Assembly: GCA_025363015.1 (NCBI GenBank)
Contig: JANYEQ010000003.1
Coordinates: 1-64,000, forward strand
Length of the DNA: 64,000 nucleotides
Origin: Bacteroidota bacterium
GTDB taxonomy: Bacteria; Bacteroidota; Bacteroidia; B-17B0; Aurantibacillaceae
Direction: 5' to 3'
Shown: piece by piece, positions 54,673 through 64,000 of the stretch
How positions within the stretch are numbered: position 1 is the stretch's first letter
Layout of the letters: every line of letters begins with the position of its first letter
Notes under the pieces: generated by a model
What the model saw: only the letters and a program-made list of their open reading frames with translations
The model's database searches: none
Told to the model about the DNA's origin: nothing
Program-made: the position numbers and the translations under genes

Positions 54673-54673
54673 T

Positions 54674-55753
54674 TTATTTAACTCTAACGCGGGGGTCTAA
54701 AATACCATAAACAATATCTACAATAATGTTTATAAACACAAAAATAGTAGCAAAAATAAGGGTTGCACCCATTACAACGGGTAAATCGTTTTTACTTAAA
54801 GCTTCAACAACTTCGTAGCCAATACCTTTCCAATTAAATATTTTTTCAACAAAAACGGCTCCTGCCATTAAGCCTGCAAACCAACCCGAAATAGCTGTAA
54901 CAACAGGATTTAAGGCATTTTTTAAGGCGTGTTTTAAAATAATTTTTTTATAACTTAATCCTTTGGCACGCGCAGTTCTAATATAATCTTGCGATAACAC
55001 TTCTAATAACGAACTACGGGTTAATTGTATAATAATACTTAACGGACGCATACCTAGAGTAATAGCAGGTAATATTAAATTTTTAAGTTTTAAAACTTCG
55101 CCATTCCAAGCATCATAATCGTATAAGCTACCTGAGGGGTCTAAACCCGTATAAGCCGAAAGTTTATAACCAAATAACCACATAATAATTAAACCTACTA
55201 AAAACGAGGGGGCACTCATACCAAATACGGTAGCTAATACAAAAATACTTCTATCCAAAAACGAATTTTTACGAGTAGCGGTAACAATACCCAAAGCAAT
55301 ACCAATAATAGAGGCAATAATAATGGCAGTAAAGGCTAAAACAGTGGTTTCGGGTAGGGTGTCGGTAATTATTTCGGATACTTTACGTTTTGTAATATAA
55401 CTTTGGCGTAAATAGGGCATTTTTAGTACAATGACGTCTTGTTTTCCAACGGTAAAAAGGGGTGTCCAGCTATATTTTTGAGGGTTTAAGTACCATAAAT
55501 CATCCGTTTTTTTGTAATTATGAATCGAAATGGGCGATAAATCATTTAAATAATGTCCATATTGTTCTAACAGAGGTCTGTCTGTTCCTAAATCTTTATG
55601 TATAGCTTCCACGGCATCTTTACTGGCATGCTGACCTAACATAACGGCAGCGGGGTCTCCAGGCAAAACAGTGAATAAAAAGAAGATAGTAGTAACAACA
55701 CCAAAAAGCACTATTACACCATAACCTATTTTTTTAAGAACAAATTTTATCAT
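54674..55753 (-). CDS. ABC transporter permease, DppB/OppB family
   Basis: 359 residues. First helix IGYGVIVLFGVVTTIFFLF followed by LPGDPAAVMLGQ, a periplasmic insertion (about 60-120), then five more helices with the EAA loop DYIRTARAKGLSYKKIILKHALKNALNP that contacts the ATPase, ending in the conserved VDIVYGILDPRVR. Peptide or nickel import permease by family. No partner permease, ATPase or binding protein is adjacent; it stands in front of tpiA and prmA instead. Confidence 0.9.
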   Translation of the reverse strand: MIKFVLKKIGYGVIVLFGVVTTIFFLFTVLPGDPAAVMLGQHASKDAVEAIHKDLGTDRPLLEQYGHYLNDLSPISIHNYKKTDDLWYLNPQKYSWTPLFTVGKQDVIVLKMPYLRQSYITKRKVSEIITDTLPETTVLAFTAIIIASIIGIALGIVTATRKNSFLDRSIFVLATVFGMSAPSFLVGLIIMWLFGYKLSAYTGLDPSGSLYDYDAWNGEVLKLKNLILPAITLGMRPLSIIIQLTRSSLLEVLSQDYIRTARAKGLSYKKIILKHALKNALNPVVTAISGWFAGLMAGAVFVEKIFNWKGIGYEVVEALSKNDLPVVMGATLIFATIFVFINIIVDIVYGILDPRVRVK

Positions 55754-55821
55754 TAATTGCTTTTTTAAGCACCGCTAATATAAATATTTATAAGAAATTA
55801 AAAAGGTTTTTAGATAAAGAT

Positions 55822-55829
55822 TAAATTTG
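55822..55829 (+). promoter_or_regulatory. -7 promoter box overlapping a rejected TTG start
   Basis: TAAATTTG, exact TAnnTTTG match. The last three bases are an in-frame TTG (55827-55829) that could be taken as the start of the patatin gene; since it lies inside the promoter it cannot be in the transcript. Confidence 0.6.
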
Positions 55830-55847
55830 TACAGACTAAAACCTATT

Positions 55848-58145
55848 TTGAAGCTAAAAACTGAAATAATCCTCATCTTTTTTTTTACACTCTATACTCT
55901 ATTTATAAAAGGGCAAAAAGTAGGCTTGGTTCTAAGTGGTGGTGGTGCTAGTGGCATTGCTCACATTGGGGTTATTAAGGCCTTAGAAGAAAATGGAATA
56001 CCTATAGATTACATTACAGGGACAAGCATTGGCGGTTTAATTGGGGCATATTACGCTATTGGTTATACGCCTCAACAAATAGAAGAATTAGTTAAAACCA
56101 ATTTTTTTAAAAGTATTACAAAAGGCGAAGTATCAGTAAAATACGAATACATGGTAAAAGAGCGCGAAACTTTTGCCTCTTGGTACACGTTTAAAATAAA
56201 CCCAAATGATCCTTATTTAAAAAACCTACCTACAAATGCCATAAACTCTATACCTATTGATTATTATTTAATGGAAACCTTTAGCGGTGTTTCTAATAAT
56301 GTAAATAATAGTTTTGATAGCCTTTTAGTACCTTATAGATGTGTGGCCTCTGATGTTGAAAGTAAAAAATCAGTAATTTTTAAAAGAGGAGATTTGTCCA
56401 GTGCTATTCGCTCAAGCATGAGTTACCCCTTTTACCTTAGGCCCATATATGTTGAAGGAAAATTATTGTTTGATGGAGGCTTGTACAATAATTTTCCTGT
56501 AAATGTAATGCAAAACGATTTTAAACCCGATTATATTATTGGCTCTAATGTATCTGAAAAAACACAAAGCCCAGATGACGATGACTTGTATTTACAGCTT
56601 AGGCATTTATTAATGAACCAAACCAATTTTAACCCTATTATAGAAAATGGCTTACTTATTGAACCCTGGAGCAATGTTAGTATTTTTAATTTTGACGATG
56701 CTCAACGCCTTATTGATAGTGGCTATTATGCGACCTTGCGTAATATCCCTACATTAAAAAAACAACTACAACGCCAAGTAAATACTACAGATTTACAAAT
56801 TAAACGCAAACAATTTAACTGTTACAAAAATACAGATAGTACCATATTTAATAACGTGCAAATAACAGGTTTTAATAATAAACAAACCAAATTTATAACC
56901 AATAGCTTATTTTTTAAACAACAACCGTTTACCTTAAAGCAATTAAAAAAACGTTATTTTAAACTTGCCAGCGACGATAAAATACGTAATGTTTTCCCAA
57001 TTGCTCTAAAAGATTCGATAACTAATAAATATACATTAAAACTTATCGGCAAAAAAGAAAAGCCTTTTTATATTGATGCTGGCGCTATTTTATCTAACCG
57101 GCCCATTAGCGAAGCTTTTGCTGCTTTGCAATATAATTACTTAGGTAAAATTGGCTTTAGCGCCTATGCCAATGGCTATATAGGTAAATTATACTCAGGT
57201 ACTTTTGCAAAGTTACGATTCGATTTTCCAAGCAAATTACCTTTTTTTATTGAACCCTCGTTTACCTTTTCGCGTTGGGATTATTATACTAGTAGTGTAT
57301 TGTTTTATGATTTTTTAAAGCCCGCCTATTTGGTACAAGAAGATAAATTTGGCGAATTAAAAATTGGAATACCCGTTGGTAACATATCACAATTTAATTT
57401 AGCCGGAGGCTTTACTGAATGGAGAAACCAATACTACCAAAAAGATAATTTTACTAAATTAGACACAACAGATAATACCTATTTTGATTATTGGTATGCG
57501 CAAGCCAATTATCAATTAAATACCTTAAACCGTAAAATGTATGCTACAGAAGGCATGTATTTAAACTTTAGGGCAAGAGCTTTAGAAGGAAAAGAAACTC
57601 ATATACCTGGTAGTACCAGTAGCGATACCACAAAATTTGAAAACAAAATACATCCTGCTTGGTTACAATTAAAATTTACAATAGATAATTATATAAAAAC
57701 CTTTAAAGGCTTTAAAATAGGAATTTTTGGCGAAGCCGTGTACTCTACACAAACATTTTTTAGTAACTACCAAGCTACCATTTTATCGGCCCCAGCATTT
57801 AATCCAACCCCCGAAAGCCAAACTTTTTTTATTGAGGCATTTAGAGCGCACAACTACCTGGCTGGTGGACTAAAAGCAATAGCAACTCCTATAAAGAGTT
57901 TAGATATTAGGCTAGAAGCTTACTTTTTTCAACCTGTAGCTTCTATTATAAAAGCTTCAAATGATAAAGCAAGCTATAGCGCCCCATTTTTATATTATCA
58001 TGTAAGCGGTATGGCTGCCGCTGTTTATAATACGGCTATTGGCCCCATAAGTGTTGGTGTAAATTATTACGACCAATATAAAAACCCTTTTTCATTCTTT
58101 TTTCACTTTGGGTATATTATCTTCAATCGTAAATCTATTGATTAG
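55848..58145 (+). CDS. Patatin-like phospholipase with Omp85-type beta-barrel
   Basis: 765 residues from the TTG at 55848 (MKLKTEIILIFFFTLY, a signal peptide ending FIKGQ); an earlier in-frame TTG lies within the promoter. Patatin domain: oxyanion loop SGGGASGIAHIGVIKAL, nucleophile Ser in GTSIGGLIGA, and catalytic Asp in DGGLYNNFPV. A POTRA-like middle (about 320-400, including VQITGFNNKQTKFIT) and a C-terminal outer-membrane barrel (about 405-765, Tyr/Phe-rich strands ending FFFHFGYIIFNRKSID). Resembles FplA/PlpD-type surface lipases: the phospholipase is displayed or secreted by its own barrel. Confidence 0.9.
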   Translation: MKLKTEIILIFFFTLYTLFIKGQKVGLVLSGGGASGIAHIGVIKALEENGIPIDYITGTSIGGLIGAYYAIGYTPQQIEELVKTNFFKSITKGEVSVKYEYMVKERETFASWYTFKINPNDPYLKNLPTNAINSIPIDYYLMETFSGVSNNVNNSFDSLLVPYRCVASDVESKKSVIFKRGDLSSAIRSSMSYPFYLRPIYVEGKLLFDGGLYNNFPVNVMQNDFKPDYIIGSNVSEKTQSPDDDDLYLQLRHLLMNQTNFNPIIENGLLIEPWSNVSIFNFDDAQRLIDSGYYATLRNIPTLKKQLQRQVNTTDLQIKRKQFNCYKNTDSTIFNNVQITGFNNKQTKFITNSLFFKQQPFTLKQLKKRYFKLASDDKIRNVFPIALKDSITNKYTLKLIGKKEKPFYIDAGAILSNRPISEAFAALQYNYLGKIGFSAYANGYIGKLYSGTFAKLRFDFPSKLPFFIEPSFTFSRWDYYTSSVLFYDFLKPAYLVQEDKFGELKIGIPVGNISQFNLAGGFTEWRNQYYQKDNFTKLDTTDNTYFDYWYAQANYQLNTLNRKMYATEGMYLNFRARALEGKETHIPGSTSSDTTKFENKIHPAWLQLKFTIDNYIKTFKGFKIGIFGEAVYSTQTFFSNYQATILSAPAFNPTPESQTFFIEAFRAHNYLAGGLKAIATPIKSLDIRLEAYFFQPVASIIKASNDKASYSAPFLYYHVSGMAAAVYNTAIGPISVGVNYYDQYKNPFSFFFHFGYIIFNRKSID

Positions 58146-58197
58146 CTTATTAGTTTATATTTTTTATATTTACTTGTAATATAAACTATTTATAAAA

Positions 58198-58680
58198 ATG
58201 ACACCAAAATATTTTTTAGTATTTATTTTAAGCTACTTTTTTATAGCTTGTGCTATTGCACCAAAAAAAGAGTATAAATTACCAAACACCTGGGATAAAA
58301 ATTTTAGCATTACACTATACGAAGGTGGTGGTATGGCATACGAATCTACAAATATTTTATTTTCACTCGATTCGTGTAAATATGTACAAATGAATAATGG
58401 CGTTTATAAAATTAAACGTTTTAAATTATCAGCTAAAGAAAGAGAAGAAGTTTTATTAAAATTAAATTCGTTTAATGTAGGCACCATTGAAACAGCTAAA
58501 GTCCAAGGGCTTATACATGATAAAGAAACTAACCAAATTTGTTTTATTACAAAGCCACAAAGCCAATATTGCATAGAAACTGGCGCTACTACTCAAATAA
58601 AAGAAAAATACCAGCAAAATTTTAATCTAACCTACAGCTATTTAACAGCTTTAGCTATTTCAAAAACTAATCCACAATAA
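58198..58680 (+). CDS. Putative lipoprotein of unknown function
   Basis: 160 residues. Signal with lipobox YFFIAC (Cys18). The mature part has ITLYEGGGMAYESTNILFSLDSCKY and a C-terminal pair of Cys-containing strands; small beta-rich domain predicted, no family recognised. Between the patatin and alpha-2-macroglobulin genes on the same strand (52 and 59 bp gaps). Confidence 0.7.
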   Translation: MTPKYFLVFILSYFFIACAIAPKKEYKLPNTWDKNFSITLYEGGGMAYESTNILFSLDSCKYVQMNNGVYKIKRFKLSAKEREEVLLKLNSFNVGTIETAKVQGLIHDKETNQICFITKPQSQYCIETGATTQIKEKYQQNFNLTYSYLTALAISKTNPQ

Positions 58681-58739
58681 TTTATTTTATTAAATTATAT
58701 GGAATTTTAGTTTACTCTTCATCTTAATAAAAAAACAAC

Positions 58740-61700
58740 ATGATACCCGTAAAAAAAATATTAGTTTTAACATTAGCTTTTTGTGCCTCAATAGCTTTAA
58801 GTTTAGGATTTATTATTAAACTAAAAAACAAACAAAATATACCTTTGTTTGGTAAATACGATAACTACGAAAAATTATGGAAACGTATTGATAGCTGTGA
58901 AAATAAAGGTTTAACCGAAAGTGCATTAAAAATTGTAGATGAAATTTATAATCGTGCCAAAACCGAAAATAATGCTCCTCAGTTTGTAAAGTCTGTAATA
59001 TACAAATTAAAATTTGCACAATATAAAGAAGAGTTTAGTCAAGAAAAAAACATAAACGATTTAACAAAAGAACTTGATAGTGCTAAATTCCCAATAAAAC
59101 CAATTTTGCAAAGCCTTTTGGCCGATGCTTATTGGCAATATTACCAACAAAACCGCTGGAAGTTTTATAACCGAAGTCAAACAACATCTTTTAATAAAGA
59201 AGATATAGCGACTTGGGATTTAAAAGCAATTATAAATGGCTGTATCGTAAATTTTAAGCAATCGTTACAACAAATTAATGATTTAAAAACTACAAAATTA
59301 CAACTGTTTGACGAAATAATTATAAAAGGCACATCTGAAACTCGCTTATGGCGACCAACATTATACGATTTTTTAGCACATAGGGCATTAGATTTTTTTA
59401 AAAATAGCGAAGCCGATGTTACAAAAGCAGCGCAACAATTTGTAGTAAATAACGATGAATATTTAAAGCCTTACCCCGATTTTATAAACTTAAAAATTAG
59501 CAAACCAATAGATAGTTTAGAACTAAAATATTATGCCGTTACTTTGTATCAAGATCTTTATGACTTTAACTTAAAAACCGAAAACGTAAACGGTGTTTTA
59601 GATTTAGAATTTGACCGTTTAGCATTTATAAATACCTATTCTAAAAACGAATTAAAAGACAGCCTGTATTTACAAACCCTAAATTGGCTGCAAATAAAAT
59701 ATGCCATAAGCCCGCGTGTAGCCGAAATTAAACATAAAATGGCCGAATGGTACTTACAAAAATCAAGTTTATACCAACCCTTAAATTCTGATGAATATAA
59801 AGAGTATAAAACAAAAGCCCACACTATTTGTACACAAATAATTCAGCAACACCCAAAAACACGTGGGGCTCAAATGGCTCAAAATACACTTAATAACATT
59901 GAATTAAAAAGCCTACAAATTACTGCCGAGCAAGTGAACGATTTAAACCTACCAAACCGTGTATTACTAAATTATACTAATGTATCTAAACTATATTTTA
60001 AACTCGTTAAAACCGATTACTTTACACTTCGCAATTACCAAAATAAATTTTATAGTGAAAACTTAATTCCTAAATTGTTAAACCTACCTACAGTATTAAA
60101 TTTTGATCAAGAATTACCAAACGATAAAGATTTTAATCCACATTCAGTCGAAATAAAAGTACCCCCAGTAGATGCTGGATATTATGTTTTATTAGCTTCT
60201 ATCACCCCTAATTTTTCTTTAAAAGAAAATATAGTAAGCCATCAAATTTATTCAGTATCTGATTTAGCAACCCTAAACAAGCGTAAATCAAATGGCGAAT
60301 ACGATTTTTATGTATTAAACCGTACTACTGGCAAATCAATTGCCAATGCTACAATACAAGTGTGGTATAATAAATATAATTATAAAATTAGCGAATACGA
60401 ATTTAAAAAAGGAAATCAATTTATCACCGATTCCAAAGGATATGCCTCCGTTAAAGGTACAGGCTCAACAGATGAGTATAATTTTTTTGTAGAAATAAAA
60501 AGCGAAAAAGATAATTTAATAAGTAACGATAATTTTTATTCGTATAAAGATTATGATTACAATGGCACAACAATTCAAACTTCTATTTTTACTGATAGAG
60601 CCATTTACCGCCCAGGGCAAACTGTTTATTTTAAAGCCATTGTAATTAACACAAGTAAAAAAAATAAAGCTGAAATAATGCCTAATCATTTAACGCATAT
60701 AACTTTTTACGATGTTAATTATCAAAAAATTGCCGATCAATCATTAACAACAAACGAATACGGAACAGTATCAGGTTCGTTTATAGCGCCACAAGGGGTT
60801 TTAACAGGGCAAATGAGTATTACAGATGGTAATGGCACCGCTTATATTTCGGTTGAAGAGTACAAACGTCCAAAATTTGAAACCTATTTTGATACCTTAA
60901 AAGGAAGTTACAAATTAAACGATGATGTAAGCGTAAAAGGTATTGCCAAAGCGTATGCCGGAAATTTAGTAGATGGTGCGGATGTAAAATACCGAGTAGT
61001 GCGTAATGTAAATTATCCAAATTGGTGGTATTGGTATCGCCCCTATTATTCGCAAAGTACAGAGGTAGAAATTGCAAATGGCGAAGTAAAAACGAACGAA
61101 AAAGGTGAGTACGAAATTAAATTTAAAGCCCTCCCCGACCCTACTATTAATAAAAAAGATAATCCAAATTATACTTACCAAATTTTAGTCGATGTAACAG
61201 ATATTAATGGAGAAACACAAAGTACACAAACCTATTTTAAAGTGGGTTATCAAGCCATCGAACTATCGATTAGTATTCCTGAAATTGTAAATACACAAAA
61301 CTTGCCAAAAATTTCTATCTACACTCAAAACCTAAATGGTATTGAAGAAAATACAACAGGTACACTAACAATTTATAAATTAACCCAACCCAATAAAATA
61401 TTTCGTAAACGTTTATGGGCGCAAGCCGACAAACATTTGTTTAGTAAAGAAGAGTACTACAAATTATTTCCAAACGATATTTTTACCGATGAAACAAATA
61501 AATACAAATGGGAAAAAGGAAAAATAGCTTTCACTAAAAACTTTGATACAAAAAAAGATAAAAATAGCATTTACAACGAATTTAAAGATTTACCGCAAGG
61601 TGCCTATATTATTGAAGGCTTATGTAAAGATAAATTTGGTTCCGAAGTAAAATCAATTAATTACATTACTATTTATAACCCTACAAACACTGAATTGCCA

Positions 61701-64000
61701 ATAAAATCAGCCATTTGGGGCTTACCTATTAAAACAACTTGCCAACCTAACGAAACGGCAAGTTTTATATTAGCAAGTAGCTATAGTGATGTAAATTTAA
61801 TTTACGAAGTAGAAAGTGAATTAGCGAGAGAAGTAAAATTAACTTCACCATCCTTAACACCATTTCAAATTCCTATTGTTGAAGAAAATCGTGGTGGCTT
61901 AATTGCAAATTCTTACTTTATAAAATTTGGTAGAGTATATAATTATCAGCAATACATTACCGTTCCGTTTAGTAATAAAGAATTAGATATACAATACTCC
62001 ACTTTTCGCAATAAGCTATTACCGGGGCAGCAAGAAGAATGGAAACTCACCATTAAAAATAAAAAAGGTGACAAAGTAGCCGCCGAACTATTAGCAGGCA
62101 TGTATGATGCAAGTCTTGATGCGTTTAAAGCAAACTATTGGAGTTTTAATATTTACAATTCTTTTTACAGTAAATACTATTGGGGTCATAGTTTAGAAGA
62201 CCAAAGTAGCTCTCAAGTGTACAACAATTTTAGTTCTAAATACCAATACATTGATAGATTAGATTACGATTACTTAAATATGTTTGGCTTAAATTATTAT
62301 AACTACTATAACAATGGACCAAGTGGTGGACATTATAGATCTAAAGGAAAAAGCGAAGGTGAATATGATGAGATGGCTAAATCTGAAAGTGTGGCTATGA
62401 GTGCTCCTATTGAAGAAAAATCGATAGATAAAGATCAATCTCCAGCTAAAAAAGCAAGTAAAAATGATTCTGCTAAGGAAATTAGTGATGTTACAACAGC
62501 ATCTACTACCGGAAAAAGTGGTGAAACAAGAAGAGAAGGTAAAGACGGACCTTCAAACGGATTAGGTGGTGTTGCTACACGCAAAAATTTTAACGAAACC
62601 GCTTTCTTTTTCCCGCAATTACAAACAAATGAAAATGGCGAAGTAGTTATAAAATTCACTATTCCAGAAAGCCTTACCAAATGGAAGTTTATGGGCTTTG
62701 CTCATACCAAAGATTTAAGCTATGCTCAAACACAAAACGAAGTAGTTACTCAAAAAGAATTAATGGTTCAGCCAAATGCCCCACGCTTTTTAAGAGAAAA
62801 TGATAAGCTCACCTTTATTAGTAAAGTAGTTAATTTATCAGATAAAGAATTGAGTGGCGTTGCCGAATTAAAATTATTTGATGCCTTAACGGAGCAAGAA
62901 ATTTCTACAAAAATGATAGAAGCTGTGAGTGGTAATTTCCCTACAATTGGTACACGAAATTTTAAAATTGCAAAAGGGCAAAGCACTTCTATTGAATGGA
63001 ATTTAATGATACCCGAAGGTTACCAAGCCATTAAATACAAAATAGTTGCTAAAGCGGGTAGCTATAGCGACGGCGAAGAAATGGCCATTCCTGTATTAAC
63101 CAATTGTATGTTAGTTACCGAAAGTATGCCGCTTCCTATTCGTGGAAACCAAACCAAAGAATTTTCGTTTACAAAGTTTATAAATCAAAATAATAATTCT
63201 ACTACTTTAAAAAATCACGCTTACACACTAGAGTTTACCGCTAACCCAGCTTGGTATGCCGTGCAAAGTTTACCCTACTTAATGGAGTACCCTTATGAGT
63301 GTAACGAACAAACTTTTGCGCGTTATTATTCAAATGCTTTAGCAAGTTATGTTGCCAACTCAAAACCAAAAATTAAACAAATTTTTGAGAGTTGGAAAAT
63401 GAATAGTCCCGAAACTTTTTTATCAAATCTTGAGAAAAATCAAGAATTAAAAGCCGTAGTATTAGAAGAAACACCTTGGGTATTGCAATCTAAAAACGAA
63501 AGTGAAAATAAAAAACGGGTTGGCTTATTATTCGATTTAAATAAAATGAGTAACGAATTAAATGCTGCCTTTTTAAAATTACAAAAAGCACAAACTAGTA
63601 ATGGTGGATGGCCATGGTTTAAAGGCGCTCCAGAAGATTGGTATATTACCCAATATATTGCCACAGGCTTTGCTCACTTACAAAAATTAGGTGTGGTAGA
63701 TTTTAGTAAAGACGCTAAACTAAAAGATATGGTTGAAAAAGCAGTTTTATTTTGTGACAATAAATTACAACAAGATTTTGAATACATGAAACATTATGAT
63801 AAAAATTATTTAAAAAATAATCATTTAGGCTACACACAAATTCAATTTTTATACATGCGTAGCTATTTTAAAGATTTAAAAATAAGTTCTCGTAATAACG
63901 AATCGGTTGACTATTATAAAAAACAATCTCAAAAATATTGGCTAGATAATAGTAGATACATGCAAGGGATGATTGCCTTATACAGTAATCGTTACAACGA
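58740..64000 (+). CDS. Alpha-2-macroglobulin family protein (3' end outside window)
   Basis: Open from ATG 58740 to the window edge, 1753 codons. N-terminal hydrophobic segment (MIPVKKILVLTLAFCASIAL), a helical region to ~480, then MG domains: the MG2 motif TDRAIYRPGQTVYFKAIVIN near 620, beta-sandwiches to ~1200, an acidic/Gly-rich variable stretch (~1190-1280; bait-like position), and the complement-like domain with YPYECNEQTFARYYSNAL, a CxEQ thioester site at Cys1521. Family: traps proteases through a thioester after bait cleavage. In Bacteroidota the family is common and envelope-located. The C-terminal receptor-binding domain is cut off. Confidence 0.92.
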   Translation, partial: MIPVKKILVLTLAFCASIALSLGFIIKLKNKQNIPLFGKYDNYEKLWKRIDSCENKGLTESALKIVDEIYNRAKTENNAPQFVKSVIYKLKFAQYKEEFSQEKNINDLTKELDSAKFPIKPILQSLLADAYWQYYQQNRWKFYNRSQTTSFNKEDIATWDLKAIINGCIVNFKQSLQQINDLKTTKLQLFDEIIIKGTSETRLWRPTLYDFLAHRALDFFKNSEADVTKAAQQFVVNNDEYLKPYPDFINLKISKPIDSLELKYYAVTLYQDLYDFNLKTENVNGVLDLEFDRLAFINTYSKNELKDSLYLQTLNWLQIKYAISPRVAEIKHKMAEWYLQKSSLYQPLNSDEYKEYKTKAHTICTQIIQQHPKTRGAQMAQNTLNNIELKSLQITAEQVNDLNLPNRVLLNYTNVSKLYFKLVKTDYFTLRNYQNKFYSENLIPKLLNLPTVLNFDQELPNDKDFNPHSVEIKVPPVDAGYYVLLASITPNFSLKENIVSHQIYSVSDLATLNKRKSNGEYDFYVLNRTTGKSIANATIQVWYNKYNYKISEYEFKKGNQFITDSKGYASVKGTGSTDEYNFFVEIKSEKDNLISNDNFYSYKDYDYNGTTIQTSIFTDRAIYRPGQTVYFKAIVINTSKKNKAEIMPNHLTHITFYDVNYQKIADQSLTTNEYGTVSGSFIAPQGVLTGQMSITDGNGTAYISVEEYKRPKFETYFDTLKGSYKLNDDVSVKGIAKAYAGNLVDGADVKYRVVRNVNYPNWWYWYRPYYSQSTEVEIANGEVKTNEKGEYEIKFKALPDPTINKKDNPNYTYQILVDVTDINGETQSTQTYFKVGYQAIELSISIPEIVNTQNLPKISIYTQNLNGIEENTTGTLTIYKLTQPNKIFRKRLWAQADKHLFSKEEYYKLFPNDIFTDETNKYKWEKGKIAFTKNFDTKKDKNSIYNEFKDLPQGAYIIEGLCKDKFGSEVKSINYITIYNPTNTELPIKSAIWGLPIKTTCQPNETASFILASSYSDVNLIYEVESELAREVKLTSPSLTPFQIPIVEENRGGLIANSYFIKFGRVYNYQQYITVPFSNKELDIQYSTFRNKLLPGQQEEWKLTIKNKKGDKVAAELLAGMYDASLDAFKANYWSFNIYNSFYSKYYWGHSLEDQSSSQVYNNFSSKYQYIDRLDYDYLNMFGLNYYNYYNNGPSGGHYRSKGKSEGEYDEMAKSESVAMSAPIEEKSIDKDQSPAKKASKNDSAKEISDVTTASTTGKSGETRREGKDGPSNGLGGVATRKNFNETAFFFPQLQTNENGEVVIKFTIPESLTKWKFMGFAHTKDLSYAQTQNEVVTQKELMVQPNAPRFLRENDKLTFISKVVNLSDKELSGVAELKLFDALTEQEISTKMIEAVSGNFPTIGTRNFKIAKGQSTSIEWNLMIPEGYQAIKYKIVAKAGSYSDGEEMAIPVLTNCMLVTESMPLPIRGNQTKEFSFTKFINQNNNSTTLKNHAYTLEFTANPAWYAVQSLPYLMEYPYECNEQTFARYYSNALASYVANSKPKIKQIFESWKMNSPETFLSNLEKNQELKAVVLEETPWVLQSKNESENKKRVGLLFDLNKMSNELNAAFLKLQKAQTSNGGWPWFKGAPEDWYITQYIATGFAHLQKLGVVDFSKDAKLKDMVEKAVLFCDNKLQQDFEYMKHYDKNYLKNNHLGYTQIQFLYMRSYFKDLKISSRNNESVDYYKKQSQKYWLDNSRYMQGMIALYSNRYN

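Noticed and set aside
55827-55847. TTG at 55827 as start of the patatin gene
   Set aside because: The codon forms the end of an exact TAnnTTTG promoter box, so it would not be transcribed; the TTG at 55848 gives a standard signal peptide.

Overview
The window is a piece of an AT-rich Bacteroidota chromosome. Support for that placement: three proteins carry type IX secretion sorting domains (3-731, 6046-6888, 44425-49068); the gliding lipoprotein GldD is present (22749-23348); most promoters that can be read use the Bacteroidota -7 element TAnnTTTG; start regions are A-rich with no Shine-Dalgarno. It is mainly housekeeping chromosome. No prophage, transposase, plasmid gene or CRISPR array was seen.

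Layout. 0-8 kb: the 3' end of a secreted protein, a lipoprotein, then a minus-strand run (acyl-CoA reductase, T9SS type B protein, unknown secreted protein, CapD-type sugar dehydratase, aspartate kinase, MoeB/ThiF). 8-12.3 kb: ferredoxin, diaminopimelate decarboxylase, a MORN-variant repeat protein and a lipoprotein. 12.3-15.4 kb: a methionine operon with a promoter, a SAM-I riboswitch, a 39-codon leader peptide ending in Cys/Met codons, alternative hairpins, an unknown 74-aa protein, metX and homoserine dehydrogenase. 15.4-20 kb: amino-acid permease, EamA transporter, YicC, small envelope proteins. 20-22.7 kb: paaABC, interrupted by a frameshifted four-helix-bundle (23S-IVS type) gene. 22.7-30.6 kb: gldD, a second aspartate kinase, methylmalonyl-CoA epimerase, J-domain protein, ApbE, DinB, DUF1571 with LysM, HU/SPOR protein, RsmE, AcpH. 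30.6-34.3 kb: pdhA and pdhC, separated by a second four-helix-bundle gene bounded by an inverted repeat; the pdhC linkers contain small palindromic repeats; a decayed lipoprotein gene follows. 34.4-37.5 kb: MsrA, ATP synthase beta and epsilon, a cupin. 37.5-44.2 kb: DUF2779 nuclease-like protein, then Hpt protein, FAD oxidoreductase, a Pyr4/PaxB-like membrane terpene cyclase homologue, histidine kinase, receiver and LytTR regulator. 44.4-49 kb: a 1547-aa T9SS protein. 49-55.8 kb: tRNA-Asp, an endonuclease III-peroxiredoxin fusion, DUF502, O-antigen ligase-like protein, PrmA, TpiA, an ABC permease. 55.8-64 kb: patatin/outer-membrane protein, a lipoprotein, and an alpha-2-macroglobulin gene that runs off the end.

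How the genes work together. Aspartate-family amino-acid synthesis is scattered over the window: two aspartate kinases, homoserine dehydrogenase, MetX and LysA. The methionine branch appears to be controlled by SAM (riboswitch) and, by inference, by cysteine/methionine charging (leader peptide). The best candidates for undescribed biology are (1) the stacked SAM-riboswitch plus poly-Cys/Met leader before metX, (2) the FAD oxidoreductase / Pyr4-like cyclase genes packed against a two-component system, (3) IVS-type four-helix-bundle cassettes with inverted repeats between genes of conserved operons, (4) palindromic repeats translated as PdhC linker, and (5) the Nth-peroxiredoxin fusion.
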